Part shown: piece by piece, positions 1 through 9,331 of the stretch
Layout of the letters: each line of letters begins with the position of its first letter
Position numbering within the stretch: the first letter of the stretch is position 1
Assembly: GCA_030429545.1 (NCBI GenBank)
Contig: JAUIFF010000001.1
Coordinates: 1-64,000 of the forward strand
DNA from: Polyangia bacterium
Lineage (GTDB): Bacteria; Myxococcota_A; Polyangia; Nannocystales; Nannocystaceae
Length of the DNA: 64,000 bases
Direction: 5' to 3'
Made by a program: the position numbers and the translations under genes
Notes under the pieces: generated by a model
What the model was told of the DNA's origin: nothing
What the model saw: only the letters and a program-made list of their open reading frames with translations
The model's database searches: none

Positions 1-291
1 ACCATCGCCATCGCCATCGCCGTCACCATCACCATCACCGTCGCCGTCGCCATCGCCATCGCCATCGCCATCGCCATCGCCCGAATCGGTCATCGTGCCC
101 GTCGGTCCTTCGGTTGTCGTCATGGTTCCGGATGTGGTGGGATCTTCCGTGGTGTCGGATTCGGCCTCGCCATCGGTCGTGGCCTCCGAATCAGTTGCTG
201 TGGTTGTACCGGACGAGTCGCCGCAGGCTGCGAGTTGTAAACTCGAAACTAGGAGTCCGGCTAGTAGTGGGAGTGTGTGCAAGTTTTTCAT
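1..291 (-). CDS. Truncated lipoprotein with acidic Gly-Asp repeat
   Basis: Reading from 291 down to the window edge gives 97 residues with no stop, so the C-terminus is missing. The start MKNLHTLPLLAGLLVSS is a lipoprotein signal peptide ending in the lipobox LAAC (Cys23). It is followed by a Thr/Ser/Glu linker and then a run of Gly-Asp dipeptides encoded by repeated GGCGAT/GGCGAC units (about 1-85). Asp/Glu/Thr-rich linkers after the lipobox are common in myxobacterial lipoproteins and usually tether a folded domain, which lies outside the window. Function cannot be stated. The hexanucleotide repeat could vary in copy number. Confidence 0.82.
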   Translation of the reverse strand, partial: MKNLHTLPLLAGLLVSSLQLAACGDSSGTTTATDSEATTDGEAESDTTEDPTTSGTMTTTEGPTGTMTDSGDGDGDGDGDGDGDGDGDGDGDGDGDG

Positions 292-586
292 AGTTCATCT
301 AGATTGCGACGGCCAGGTGGCCGCTACAAGCGTGTATGCTAGAAGATTCAGTGCAGAGGATAGAAAATAATTCGTTTGTTTGTACAAATAGCTGTGCTAA
401 GAGACATGTCACAACATTGTTCCAATGATGTAGGATGGCTACCGGCATTGCCCCGGGCGCGAATCCGTTGGCTCGCAAGGGGAAGAAGCTTGCCCAGATC
501 TGCTCAATTGCGAATCATCGCCGCACGGGAGGGCCGCGGGATTCTGTTACCATGGCTCGCCGGCCGGTGGAGCCGCGGGAGTCCAC

Positions 587-853
587 ATGCGTAAGTACTT
601 GACCCGGACGCAGGCAGTAGCTTGGCGAGAACGGATCGAAGCGGCCTTGGCTCGCAAGCGGGATACGTGGGGCATCCATGGATGGGGATTTGTTGGAAAA
701 CACCCGCGGCTGAGGGTTGCCGTGCGTGTACCACAAAGGTTGATTGCGCCGACAACTGCGGCCGGAGCCCTGAAGTTTCGCTATGACGGCGGTCGTCTGA
801 TTACACTGAAGGTCGCCGTTGAGGCCAGCCACGCGGGCGAGGTGAAACCGTGA
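587..853 (+). CDS. Small basic protein coupled to the protease-like gene
   Basis: An 88-residue basic protein of unrecognised family with no signal peptide or membrane segment. The ATG has a GGGAG ribosome-binding site a few bases upstream. Its TGA stop (851-853) overlaps the GTG start of the next gene in a GTGA arrangement, which implies translational coupling. The two products are therefore probably made in fixed ratio and may act together. I cannot assign a function; a chaperone, inhibitor or regulator of the protease-like partner is possible but is inference. Confidence 0.6.
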   Translation: MRKYLTRTQAVAWRERIEAALARKRDTWGIHGWGFVGKHPRLRVAVRVPQRLIAPTTAAGALKFRYDGGRLITLKVAVEASHAGEVKP

Positions 854-1539
854 CTGCCGTGTTGGGACCTGGCTCGCCGGTCGAAGTTGGGTCGAAGCGG
901 TCGACTCGACGCACGCGCTTGGGGGTCACGGCCATCCTCAAGATTGGCGAGACACTTTCGCTTTTGACCTGTGGGCATGGTGTCCCCCGGGGCATGCGGG
1001 CTCTGTTCGCCCCCGGCACGAAAACGGTGATCGCCCGCCTCGACCGCAACCTCTTTCGCGGGCGCAGTGCCCAGCTGATCGATGCTGCGGTGTTTCGCCT
1101 GTTGGCACCCGGCCGTAAATTGGTTGCTCATACAAACGATTTCAATGGTTTGCCCAGCCCCTGGACCACTAAACTCGTGGTGCCCGACCCCGGCGATCAG
1201 GGCGAAGCTGTCACGATTTTCCCAAGCCACCATGCAGGGCTGGCGCCGTTCGAAGAGTTCGTGTTGTCGTTTTCGGCGTCCGAGTACAGGTTGCTACGCG
1301 GAGCCGCGAGTAGTCAGTTGATCCAGGTGGTGCGCTGCACCCAACGCGGAGACTCGGGCGCGCCCATGTATCGCGCGCGAAAGTTGCCTACGGGTGGTCA
1401 GGAGCTGGCGCTCTATGGTCTGTGCAGCGGCGCTGTTGGGCGATTTTCCTACTTCACTCCGGTGTTGCCCATCATTGAGCGACTTCGCCGTGTGTACGGC
1501 AAAAAGGTTTACTTGTGGGTGCCCGGGGGCGAAAGTTAG
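850..1539 (+). CDS. Trypsin-like serine protease-fold protein
   Basis: A 229-residue protein resembling the trypsin fold. LLTCGHGV (about residues 38-45) fits the catalytic-His region, and CTQRGDSGAPMY (about 163-174) is a clear GDSGxP catalytic-Ser motif. The Asp of the triad is probably in DAAVFRL (about 78-84). There is no signal peptide, so a cytoplasmic product or non-classical export is implied. Start is GTG, overlapping the upstream 88-residue gene by 4 nt. The His region reads CGHG rather than TAAHC, so activity should not be assumed. A distant S1 or viral-type chymotrypsin-like peptidase is the best description. Confidence 0.68.
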   Translation: MTAVLGPGSPVEVGSKRSTRRTRLGVTAILKIGETLSLLTCGHGVPRGMRALFAPGTKTVIARLDRNLFRGRSAQLIDAAVFRLLAPGRKLVAHTNDFNGLPSPWTTKLVVPDPGDQGEAVTIFPSHHAGLAPFEEFVLSFSASEYRLLRGAASSQLIQVVRCTQRGDSGAPMYRARKLPTGGQELALYGLCSGAVGRFSYFTPVLPIIERLRRVYGKKVYLWVPGGES

Positions 1540-1655
1540 CTTCGCGACATTTTGCTGAAATGCGCCACATCGCCACCGCCACCGGGCACAATGCTTGTAC
1601 ACATAGTTAATTTTCGCCAAGGCTCGGTTTTTGAACCTATGCTTGGAGCCCAGTT

Positions 1656-3758
1656 GTGAAACCTCGATCGATACTCAAATACGCAACGATTTTTTGCTCG
1701 ACCGTGTTGGTAGCGAGCTCGGTGTTGGCCCCCTCGCCGGGCATCGCTGCTCCTCCCAAAGTTGTGGACCTCGGCGAGCCTGTTGACTCGCAGTCCCACA
1801 TCGATACCGACGATCGGGACCCGGGGAAATCATGTGCATACAATCGTGACCGCGAGGCGATCGAGGGGGAGGCCAAAAAGCTACTCGCCCAGGCGGTTCA
1901 GCACGAGGAGCACGCGCGGAACATCCATGCTCCGGTGCGCCGAGCCGTTGACGCCCGCACGCGGGCAGAGATCGACAAGTTGCGAAGTGACGCGCAGGAG
2001 CTGCTCAATCAGGCGGGAAACCGGCAAAAAGAGGTTTCGCAGTTGCCCGACGGTGCGGCTGCGTGGCAGGGGAACCAGCAAATTCTCGAGCTGCAGGCGG
2101 ATGCCCACCAAAAGTTTGCCCAAGCCTATCAACTCGAGGGGGAGATGCGCGAGCGTCAGCGCAGCTTGTCGGAGTCCAAGCGCAAGCGGGCAGCCTCTCG
2201 GCGTGTATTTGCAAAGATCTATACGAGTACGGCTGACGGTATCGACAACAAACGGCAGTGCCTCGAAGAAGCGTTCTCCGCGGAGGAACACGCTGGCATG
2301 ACCGGACTGGTTGAGGACTCGCTGCGGGTGTTGGGGCAGGTCGTGGTCGACAGGGCGACACGAAGTGCCTGGAACGCGTTGCGCAAACGGCTCAAACAGG
2401 CGGCCCACTGCGGTGATCGGCCTGGCGCGCCCTATCGCTTGGAGTTTACGTGTCGGGCGTTGGAGCGGCCGCTACCCGATTTGTTGGCCAATCCCGATTC
2501 ACTTGTAGATGCAGCGGTTGCCGACCTGTTTGCCCTCAGTCGCCACCTGATCGACGGGCCCATTGGCGCCCATCAAAGTCGGGTTGGTCAACGTGTTGCG
2601 CGGCGAATGGTCGATGCGATCGGTGGGTGGCAAAGCAACGGGCTCGATGGTGCCCGCGATGCTTTCGTGGCCCGGTTTTACAACGACATCATCGAGCTGA
2701 GTCTCTCATCGTCGTGTCCAGATGCGATTCCCGACGCCGCGTTGTGGTCGGTGGGCCAGTGTGTGCTCGAGGTTGAGCGGCCACGGAAGTTTCTGTCCTG
2801 CGACCTCGAAGGCATTTTAACGCGGTGTGCGTTTGGTGCCCGTGAGCTCGAACAGGTTCGCGGTGTTGTATATGCAGGTACACAGGCTGTGGACCCCACG
2901 TGGGAAGGAAGCCCCCGCGCACATGCCCGCGAGAAGGTTAACTTTCTGTTTGAGTTGGCCAGCCTCGAGTCCCGGGGAGAGGTCGAAACAAAGACGTGGG
3001 ACGGGTTTCAAGATGTGTTTGTCGGCCTGCTCGAGGACGATTGGCCGCGAGTGACCACCGGGGCCGTGGCCTTGGTTGAGGTTGTCGGCACGCGCCCGAG
3101 CCCGGTTTCTGTGGCTCAAGCTTGCCCCGGTCAGCAGGACCCGAGCTGCCGGGCGAAGATGGCCCAAACCTACAACCAAGACACGCGTCAGTTCTTCGAG
3201 TTTCTCGCGGGGGTGGCCCTTTACGCCCGGGCAGAGCGGACAAAGTCGGGGGAGGGTGCTGCTCAAGCGCGTGCTGCAGCGTTGGCTTCGCTCACCGAGC
3301 GGCTGACGAGCCGGACCGAGCGGGCGCATCCGGTGGTCTCGCTCGGCGGAAGTTTTGGGGTGATGGGAGGTTGGCGCGCGCCGATTCGTCGCGGCCAGTT
3401 TTCCGAGGGGCAGATTTCGTTTCCCCTTCACCTAGGGCTCGGTTTGGGGCTCGACACCTATCGTCCCGGTGGCAAGCGGGGTGGACTGCACGCCGAAGTT
3501 ACCGTGTTTGATCTCGGACAGTATGTCGCGTTCAGCAACGACTCGTTCGCGGTGCAGACCCCCGATTTACGGGCGGCTTTAGCCACCGCAGTCAAGCTCG
3601 GCGGGTGGTTTGCAAACCGCGAGATGCCTCTCTACGTGGCCGCTTTTTGCGGATTTTCGCCATTTGTGCCGGTTGTCAACGAGGCGCAGGAGACCGTCAT
3701 GACCTGGCAAGTTGGGGCGATGCTCGGAATCTACGTCCCGCTGTTCGACCTCAACTGA
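1656..3758 (+). CDS. Large exported protein, coiled coil then barrel-like C-terminus
   Basis: A 700-residue exported protein, family not recognised. It starts at GTG with GGAG 8 nt upstream. Residues 1-31 form a signal peptide ending PGIAA. About 60-185 are rich in Glu/Lys/Arg/Gln heptads and probably form a coiled coil. The middle is mixed alpha-helical with scattered Cys. The last 130 residues (VSLGGSFGVMGGW to the terminal LYVPLFDLN-like strand) alternate hydrophobic and polar residues with Gly/aromatic content, as in outer-membrane or porin-like strands. A periplasmic or outer-membrane location is inferred. It is followed by a lipoprotein gene on the same strand. Confidence 0.72.
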   Translation: MKPRSILKYATIFCSTVLVASSVLAPSPGIAAPPKVVDLGEPVDSQSHIDTDDRDPGKSCAYNRDREAIEGEAKKLLAQAVQHEEHARNIHAPVRRAVDARTRAEIDKLRSDAQELLNQAGNRQKEVSQLPDGAAAWQGNQQILELQADAHQKFAQAYQLEGEMRERQRSLSESKRKRAASRRVFAKIYTSTADGIDNKRQCLEEAFSAEEHAGMTGLVEDSLRVLGQVVVDRATRSAWNALRKRLKQAAHCGDRPGAPYRLEFTCRALERPLPDLLANPDSLVDAAVADLFALSRHLIDGPIGAHQSRVGQRVARRMVDAIGGWQSNGLDGARDAFVARFYNDIIELSLSSSCPDAIPDAALWSVGQCVLEVERPRKFLSCDLEGILTRCAFGARELEQVRGVVYAGTQAVDPTWEGSPRAHAREKVNFLFELASLESRGEVETKTWDGFQDVFVGLLEDDWPRVTTGAVALVEVVGTRPSPVSVAQACPGQQDPSCRAKMAQTYNQDTRQFFEFLAGVALYARAERTKSGEGAAQARAAALASLTERLTSRTERAHPVVSLGGSFGVMGGWRAPIRRGQFSEGQISFPLHLGLGLGLDTYRPGGKRGGLHAEVTVFDLGQYVAFSNDSFAVQTPDLRAALATAVKLGGWFANREMPLYVAAFCGFSPFVPVVNEAQETVMTWQVGAMLGIYVPLFDLN

Positions 3759-3896
3759 TACGGATTCGGCTCGCCGGCTCATATATGTATGAGCAAGATT
3801 GACCGGGCTCAAAAGAAGACTTTTCAGTCATGTCTGAAAGTATGTGTCGAAATTTCCTTCTTGGATCAGCTTAGGTACAGGCATGACAATCTAGCT

Positions 3897-4796
3897 ATGC
3901 CTCGTTTGGCCCTGTTCGTTGGTGCGTTGGTGCTTACCTCGGGCTGCGCGATCGAAAATCCCAAGTTCAATGGGTCCGGTGGGACCCCGACCGGGTTTGA
4001 GTCTGACTCCGAGTCTGAGTCTGAGTCCGAGTCCGTAGGCACAGGCGGTTCGACTGCAACCGCAACAACCGCAACAACCGCAGTAACCACGACCGAGGGG
4101 CCCACGACGACCGACGCGACCGCAACCGAGGGAGAAACGTCAAGCGTGGAGATGTGCGCCCTTGGCCAACGCTTCGTTCAGTTTGAGGGCATCGAAAACC
4201 CGGAAGACTGCGAGTTCTTTGGCGTATTCTTAGAAGTCCAGATCGTCCAAAACACACCCTACGCAAAGATCTGCTTCGACCAAGCCTGCGGGAACTGTGT
4301 ACCGCTGCCGTTTGAAATTGATGTTCCGCCCAGCTTATTTGGTGATAGTACATGTTTTGGCCTGTTTCACTGGGGGCAGTGGCAGGAGTTCGACCCGGAC
4401 ATTGGAGCTGGCTGCAAAACTTCATTTGTCGCGGTGTTTGACACCCAAGACTACGAATTTCCGATCTACATTGGCGGGTCGCGCAATCCCCAAATTCCCC
4501 AGGAGCTCAACCCTGACCTGCAGTTTTCCGTAAACCCAATCAACACCCGGGAGTGCGAGTGCGAGGCCGGACACTGCTGTCCCGACCAAACTGCGCTTTA
4601 CTACGACCTCGAGTTCAACAATGGCCAGGACACGCTTGTGCTTGGCGTTGGCGACTATGAGAGCTTCAAGCTCGGGCCGTATTTCTACGGGCTAGAATTG
4701 TTGCGGGCCCATCGCAAGGGGGTTTATGGCCCTGAAAATAGTTGCAACACCTTCGATTTCTTTGATTGGCAGCTGGTTCGAGTCCCGCTGCCATAG
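3897..4796 (+). CDS. Lipoprotein with Ser/Glu/Thr linker
   Basis: 299 residues from the ATG at 3897. I prefer this start to an in-frame one 108 nt upstream because MPRLALFVGALVLTSGC is a complete lipoprotein signal with lipobox LTSGC. Residues about 30-80 are low complexity (SESESES, then TATATTATTAVTTT). The rest is a folded Cys-containing domain with pairs such as CGNC and CECEAGHCC, suggesting disulfides in an exported protein. The C-terminal end overlaps the upstream region of meaB. Ligand or partner unknown; a surface or periplasmic domain is the inference. Confidence 0.75.
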   Translation: MPRLALFVGALVLTSGCAIENPKFNGSGGTPTGFESDSESESESESVGTGGSTATATTATTAVTTTEGPTTTDATATEGETSSVEMCALGQRFVQFEGIENPEDCEFFGVFLEVQIVQNTPYAKICFDQACGNCVPLPFEIDVPPSLFGDSTCFGLFHWGQWQEFDPDIGAGCKTSFVAVFDTQDYEFPIYIGGSRNPQIPQELNPDLQFSVNPINTRECECEAGHCCPDQTALYYDLEFNNGQDTLVLGVGDYESFKLGPYFYGLELLRAHRKGVYGPENSCNTFDFFDWQLVRVPLP

Positions 4797-4840
4797 TGGC
4801 GACTTGCCGGCCAGACCGGTCCCCCGTATCGTGCGGGAAC

Positions 4841-5833
4841 ATGGCGCGACGAACACGGCCGACCGTCCAGGAGCTGACACAGGGCCTCAGCGGGGGGAGC
4901 CGCGCGATGCTTGCGCGGGCGATCACGCTGGCGGAAAGTCGCCGCGATAGCGACCGGGAGCTGGTTCAACAGGCTCTCAAGAACTTGTATCAGCACACAG
5001 GTGGAAGTCATCGTATCGGTATTACCGGTGTGCCTGGGGTCGGCAAGAGTAGTTTTATCGAGGCCTTTGGCACGTTGCTTACCGGGCGTGGCCACCAGGT
5101 GGCGGTGTTGGCTGTCGATCCGAGTTCCGCGCGAAGTGGGGGCTCGATCCTCGGCGACAAGACGCGAATGAACCGGTTGGCCAGCGACCCGAAAGCCTTT
5201 ATTCGCCCGTCGCCGGCCTCTGGCTCGCTCGGGGGAATTGCCCGACACACCCGCGAGGCAATGCTCCTGTGCGAAGCGGCGGGGTTTGACATCATCATCG
5301 TCGAAACCGTGGGCGTCGGTCAGTCAGAGGCGCTCGTCGCCCAAATCGTCGACAGTTTTTTGGTGCTGATGCTCGCCGGTGCAGGGGATGAGTTGCAGGG
5401 GATCAAGCGTGGGATCCTCGAACTCGCCGACGTTCTCGCAGTCAACAAAGCCGACGGTGACAACGTGCTCGCGGCCCGACGCGCGCGGGTCGATCTAAAA
5501 GCTGCATTTACATATATGTTTGAAAAAACGCCGGGGTGGCAGGTGCCGGTGCTGACCTGTTCAGCCCATACGGGCGATGGTGTCAACGATGTCTGGGAGG
5601 CGCTCGGAGCCCATCGGGCCCACCTCGAGCGTAGTGGGGAATGGGCGCGCGACCGCGAACGCCAGCGCATCTACTGGTTTTGGCGTACGGTCGAGAGCCG
5701 CCTGTTGGCCCAGTTTCGCAACAACCCGGATGTGGCAGCAGCCTCGAAGCTGCTGGAGCAGCAGGTGCGAGCCGGCTCGGTGAGTCCGGAGCAGGCCGCC
5801 GATGAACTGCTCGGGTGCCTCAATCACAGTTAA
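4841..5833 (+). CDS. meaB: Methylmalonyl-CoA mutase chaperone GTPase MeaB (ArgK-type)
   Basis: 330 residues; a G3E-family P-loop GTPase. Walker A GVPGVGKSS lies at about 63-71, followed by VLAVDPSS, the family-typical GGSILGDKTRM, a VETVGVGQSE switch/Walker B region and the NKAD base-specificity motif. MeaB proteins load and protect adenosylcobalamin in methylmalonyl-CoA (or related) mutases. No mutase subunit is in the window, so the partner lies elsewhere. The start at 4841 (MARRTRP) is chosen over an in-frame ATG at 4766, which would run into the preceding lipoprotein coding region. Confidence 0.93.
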   Translation: MARRTRPTVQELTQGLSGGSRAMLARAITLAESRRDSDRELVQQALKNLYQHTGGSHRIGITGVPGVGKSSFIEAFGTLLTGRGHQVAVLAVDPSSARSGGSILGDKTRMNRLASDPKAFIRPSPASGSLGGIARHTREAMLLCEAAGFDIIIVETVGVGQSEALVAQIVDSFLVLMLAGAGDELQGIKRGILELADVLAVNKADGDNVLAARRARVDLKAAFTYMFEKTPGWQVPVLTCSAHTGDGVNDVWEALGAHRAHLERSGEWARDRERQRIYWFWRTVESRLLAQFRNNPDVAAASKLLEQQVRAGSVSPEQAADELLGCLNHS

Positions 5834-5864
5834 CTAAATTACCATGTAGGTACACTAAAAAAGC

Positions 5865-6164
5865 CTAGCGTTTGCGTCGGTGGGCGCGTCGGTTTGAGGA
5901 GTTGTATTCGGGGTCCTTGCGCGCGACCCAACGGATAAACTTTTGAATTTCGGGGTGCCCGCGCAGCGCTTCCCAGGTGTGGTAGACCTTCAACAACTCC
6001 CGCTCACTGAACAGCGAGTGAATCTTGCTGTGACAGATTTTGTGGATCGGAAAGCTCTTCTTGCCCCCAAACGTTCGTGGTACGAGGTGGTGGAGGTTCA
6101 CACTCCGGCCTGGCACCAACGGGCGTCCACACAGGGGACAGGGGTCGTATGCTTCGTCGCTCAC
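5865..6164 (-). CDS. HNH endonuclease-type protein
   Basis: A 99-residue protein with a compact HNH/zinc layout: CPLCGRPLV near the N-terminus, LHHLVPRTFGG (the catalytic-type His pair), then KICHSKIHSLF. The spacing fits stand-alone HNH nucleases and the zinc-binding HNH proteins common in bacterial chromosomes. A basic tail (RRAHRRKR) may bind nucleic acid. No phage or restriction genes are adjacent; it lies convergent to meaB. DNA repair, a mobile-element remnant or host defence are all possible; function is not established. Confidence 0.8.
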   Translation of the reverse strand: MSDEAYDPCPLCGRPLVPGRSVNLHHLVPRTFGGKKSFPIHKICHSKIHSLFSERELLKVYHTWEALRGHPEIQKFIRWVARKDPEYNSSNRRAHRRKR

Positions 6165-6241
6165 TAGTCAACAAACTACCAGGTGATCTGTGAGGCCGCC
6201 ACGGCGCGGCTTTGCGCTGTCAATAATGATGTACAGACAAA

Positions 6242-9200
6242 TTAAGGTGGAGCGGCAAACACATCCACTTTATGCGCAGGAACGCCAGCGAACGCATGGG
6301 CGCGACGGTTGGCGTCGAGCGGTCCCCCGGGCGCGAGCCGAATATAGATATGCCGCACCTGCTCGGGGTGGCGACGCGCGAGTTCACCATAGACCTCGGG
6401 GTCGTGCTCGCCACTATCTCCCACAAGTACGACCCCAGCCCCGGGAAACCGAGCCAGTAGCCCTTCGATGGTTGCGACTTTGGCGACAAATGGATCTTCG
6501 AACAGCTTGAGCAGGGTTGTGTCCTTGAGCCGGATCTGTTTGAGCGAGTAGGTCGCTTGGGGGAGGCCATTTGTTTGTAAAAAGCTGTCGAGTTGGGGGT
6601 AGAGCTGCCACGGGCTCGCCGACACGAAATGCAGATGGGCCTGGTTTTCCACGAGCCCTCGGACAAACCCCGGCATCCCGACGACTGGGGTATAGGGATA
6701 TAGAAATGTTCGGCGAAGCAGCTCGGTTTTGTCGGTGACCCGAGAGTCCCGCACAGTGTCGTCGATGTCGGAGATGACCAGTGTTGCCCGGGGCGGCACA
6801 AAGTGCACGGACGTGGCAAACACACGGTCGTCGCCCGGACGTGTTTGTGCATACATGATTTTTTGCCCGCCGCGCTCGGGGTCCACGGCATCACGCGGGA
6901 GCTCGACAACAGCCGAAAAGTGGCCGTCGGCACCTGATGTCCCTGCGGGCCAGGAGCGGCCGGCGAGTTCAACAGAAATCGACTTTCCGCGCTCGTTGTC
7001 GACGACAAACCACTGCAGGCGTTCACGGATCTCAGAGGTGTTCAGCTGCCCGTCATCCGCCGTTTCTCGCATGAGCGCGGTCAGTGGGTCGAGGGCCGAG
7101 TTGCGAAGAATGTCGTCGTCCTCCCACTCAAAAACCCACCCGTGGATAGGCACCTGCCAGCGCTGGCCATCTGCATGCAAATTGGCGAGCGCCGGGAACA
7201 GGACCACCTGTTCGTCGGTTTTGATCGGGCTGTGTGGGTCGTGGCTGCGGTGTTCAGCGTGCTGAGCAGGAGCGGGTGGGGCGGTAACAGGGACATGTGG
7301 AGGATTCGGTGTGTCTACAATTTGTTTGCTGGCTGGGACGACAACGTGTTTTTGTGGTGCGACACGAAACAGGCCAATGGCGATGGGTTGGTGCGGAAGT
7401 TCGAGCCACGGCAAACTCGAAATCGCATCTAGCTCCCACGTGAGCTCCGGCGTGAGCTCGTGGTTGGCCTCGAACGCTGCACAGGCCTGATGCCCCTCAG
7501 GGGTGGAGCACAGGGATGAGCGGTAGTAGAACGTGGGCGAGCTGCGATGAACAGCGGGAGCCGCGTTGCCGGCAGTCCACGGCCGCGCGTGGATTGGAAA
7601 ATGTGTATATACGGGAAGATTGAGGGTCCGTTCACCGGCGCGTGCGAGCCAGATAAGGTCGGCCGAATCTGGCAGTTGCGTACGCCACTGCCCGGCGAGG
7701 TTGAGCTCCGTCGCATCTGTGGTCTCGACCAAAATAGTTGGAGTACGCAAGAAAACTGTCACAGCCGCAACTGCAGCAAGGCCAACGAGGGCGGACCACC
7801 GTGGTCGAATATCACGCAGCCCGGCGACAACAAGCGCGAGCCAGGCCGGTACAAACAGCCAGAGATAGGCATCTGCTATCCATGGGTAGTTTGCCGCCAC
7901 AAGGTTGGTCGACGTTGCGAGACAGCCCAGTATAATTGTTAGTACAATTAGTTCGAGGCTGCGTAGACGCGAGCGACGGCGCCAGGCAGCAGCCGCGACA
8001 ACGAGCAGGGCAAGCCACAGGAGCGGGTGGGGCAGCACGAGTTCAAGGCCCGCCTGGCCATCGGGCAGCCATTGTTGCCCCAGCGACCCCTGGATCACTG
8101 AAATCATCTGGCGGCCGGAGGTCACCCCGACCACAAGCGCGATGACGGTTGCCGCCTTTGTGGTACGCCACGCCCGGTCCCTGAGGCGACCCCGTTGCAG
8201 CCAAATGGGAACCAGTACCGAAGTTGCCGGAAGCCACAGCAGTGGGTGGACCCGGGCCATCAGCGACACGACAAGGCCGGCGCCGATCAGGTGTATCCAC
8301 ATGAAATATTTTCTGGTGAAAGCCGCGAGATGGGTGCCGCGCACAGCTAAGGCGCTGGCGATGGCAACGAGTATGAGGCCGACTGCAAAGTAGGACTCGC
8401 TTGCGGCGAGGCGGACAGGGACCGGGGCAACCGTCAAAATGATGGCAACAGCCCAGGCTAGTCCACGGGTGGCGCCGAGGTGTCGCGCAACGATAAATCC
8501 GGTGTAGGGCAGCACCAGGGAGGCGAGCCCGATGGCGATAAAAATTGCGGCGTCGGGGTCGTTTGGTAGCAGCAATACGGCAGGGTTGAGCAACTCCCCG
8601 TAGCCGGGACCGTAGCGAAATAGACCCGCGGGGTCGCTCACGGCGGCCTCGGTCCACAGCGGGCCCTGGCCATTTTGATGTAAATACATTGGTTTGTAAA
8701 GATTGTGGCGCACGAGCCATGCGGCAGCGAGTCCGCCGATAGCGAGGAACAGACGCAGGAGCTGTTTCTGAGGCAGTCTTCCAGGGGACCTCGGGCGCAT
8801 CACGGTGCACACAGCGAGTACGCAGGCGGCGAGCAGGGCGAGCCACGGAGTCGGATAACTCGGAGGGGCTGATGCCTGTTTGCTGTCAATCGACGCTGGG
8901 CTGCTATCGACTTGTTTTGGCTGACCAGTTAGTAGCCCGGGGTGTTCGTGGAGGCAGGTAGCGAGCTGGTCGACGACCTTGCGGTAGGGCTGCGGGGCAT
9001 CACGCCACTGCGGAAACTCGCCAACTGGCGAGAGGGCAACATCGCCGACCAGGCGAAATCCATGACGAGCCCCGGGCTGCAGTTCGATCGCAAGCGGCGG
9101 GGTATTGTCTACAAAAGATGCCTGTACAATGAGTCGGCCCGGGGGGCAGGCATGGGCCGCAAGTGTCGCCTCGGTGGTGCAGGTTTTCAGCGCGGGGCCG

Positions 9201-9313
9201 AGGGCCTGTTCGCAGGCCCCATCCGCACGTGCGGGACCTGCCGTCAGTACACAGACAAACAGGATGTGGAGGCATACGCTACGACGCCACCAACTCGACC
9301 GCAGCATGGGCAA
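6242..9313 (-). CDS. Polytopic membrane protein fused to APP1/DUF2183 phosphatase domain
   Basis: 1023 residues. It has an N-terminal signal sequence (WWRRSVCLHILFVCVLTAGPARA), about 100 exported residues, then roughly a dozen hydrophobic segments between about 160 and 510 that resemble GT-C-type glycosyltransferase or mannosyltransferase membrane domains. A soluble stretch leads to a C-terminal APP1 (DUF2183, lipin-like) module: ISDIDDTV at about 847-854 is the HAD nucleophile motif and GDSGEHD at about 965-971 the last HAD motif, with FVSASPW between them. APP1 phosphatases act on phosphatidate or related phosphates in characterised eukaryotic members. The start lies 18 nt after pgi, suggesting co-transcription. 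The fusion is unusual. Confidence 0.78.
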   Translation of the reverse strand: MPMLRSSWWRRSVCLHILFVCVLTAGPARADGACEQALGPALKTCTTEATLAAHACPPGRLIVQASFVDNTPPLAIELQPGARHGFRLVGDVALSPVGEFPQWRDAPQPYRKVVDQLATCLHEHPGLLTGQPKQVDSSPASIDSKQASAPPSYPTPWLALLAACVLAVCTVMRPRSPGRLPQKQLLRLFLAIGGLAAAWLVRHNLYKPMYLHQNGQGPLWTEAAVSDPAGLFRYGPGYGELLNPAVLLLPNDPDAAIFIAIGLASLVLPYTGFIVARHLGATRGLAWAVAIILTVAPVPVRLAASESYFAVGLILVAIASALAVRGTHLAAFTRKYFMWIHLIGAGLVVSLMARVHPLLWLPATSVLVPIWLQRGRLRDRAWRTTKAATVIALVVGVTSGRQMISVIQGSLGQQWLPDGQAGLELVLPHPLLWLALLVVAAAAWRRRSRLRSLELIVLTIILGCLATSTNLVAANYPWIADAYLWLFVPAWLALVVAGLRDIRPRWSALVGLAAVAAVTVFLRTPTILVETTDATELNLAGQWRTQLPDSADLIWLARAGERTLNLPVYTHFPIHARPWTAGNAAPAVHRSSPTFYYRSSLCSTPEGHQACAAFEANHELTPELTWELDAISSLPWLELPHQPIAIGLFRVAPQKHVVVPASKQIVDTPNPPHVPVTAPPAPAQHAEHRSHDPHSPIKTDEQVVLFPALANLHADGQRWQVPIHGWVFEWEDDDILRNSALDPLTALMRETADDGQLNTSEIRERLQWFVVDNERGKSISVELAGRSWPAGTSGADGHFSAVVELPRDAVDPERGGQKIMYAQTRPGDDRVFATSVHFVPPRATLVISDIDDTVRDSRVTDKTELLRRTFLYPYTPVVGMPGFVRGLVENQAHLHFVSASPWQLYPQLDSFLQTNGLPQATYSLKQIRLKDTTLLKLFEDPFVAKVATIEGLLARFPGAGVVLVGDSGEHDPEVYGELARRHPEQVRHIYIRLAPGGPLDANRRAHAFAGVPAHKVDVFAAPP

Positions 9314-9331
9314 AGTGTGGCACAGCCCAGC

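Noticed and set aside
1..80. Non-coding microsatellite (GATGGC repeats)
   Set aside because: In the minus-strand frame it encodes the Gly-Asp tail of a lipoprotein with a clear signal peptide, so it is coding.
376..594. 72-residue open frame upstream of the protease pair
   Set aside because: No ribosome-binding site or motif; it overlaps the start of the supported 88-residue gene in another frame.
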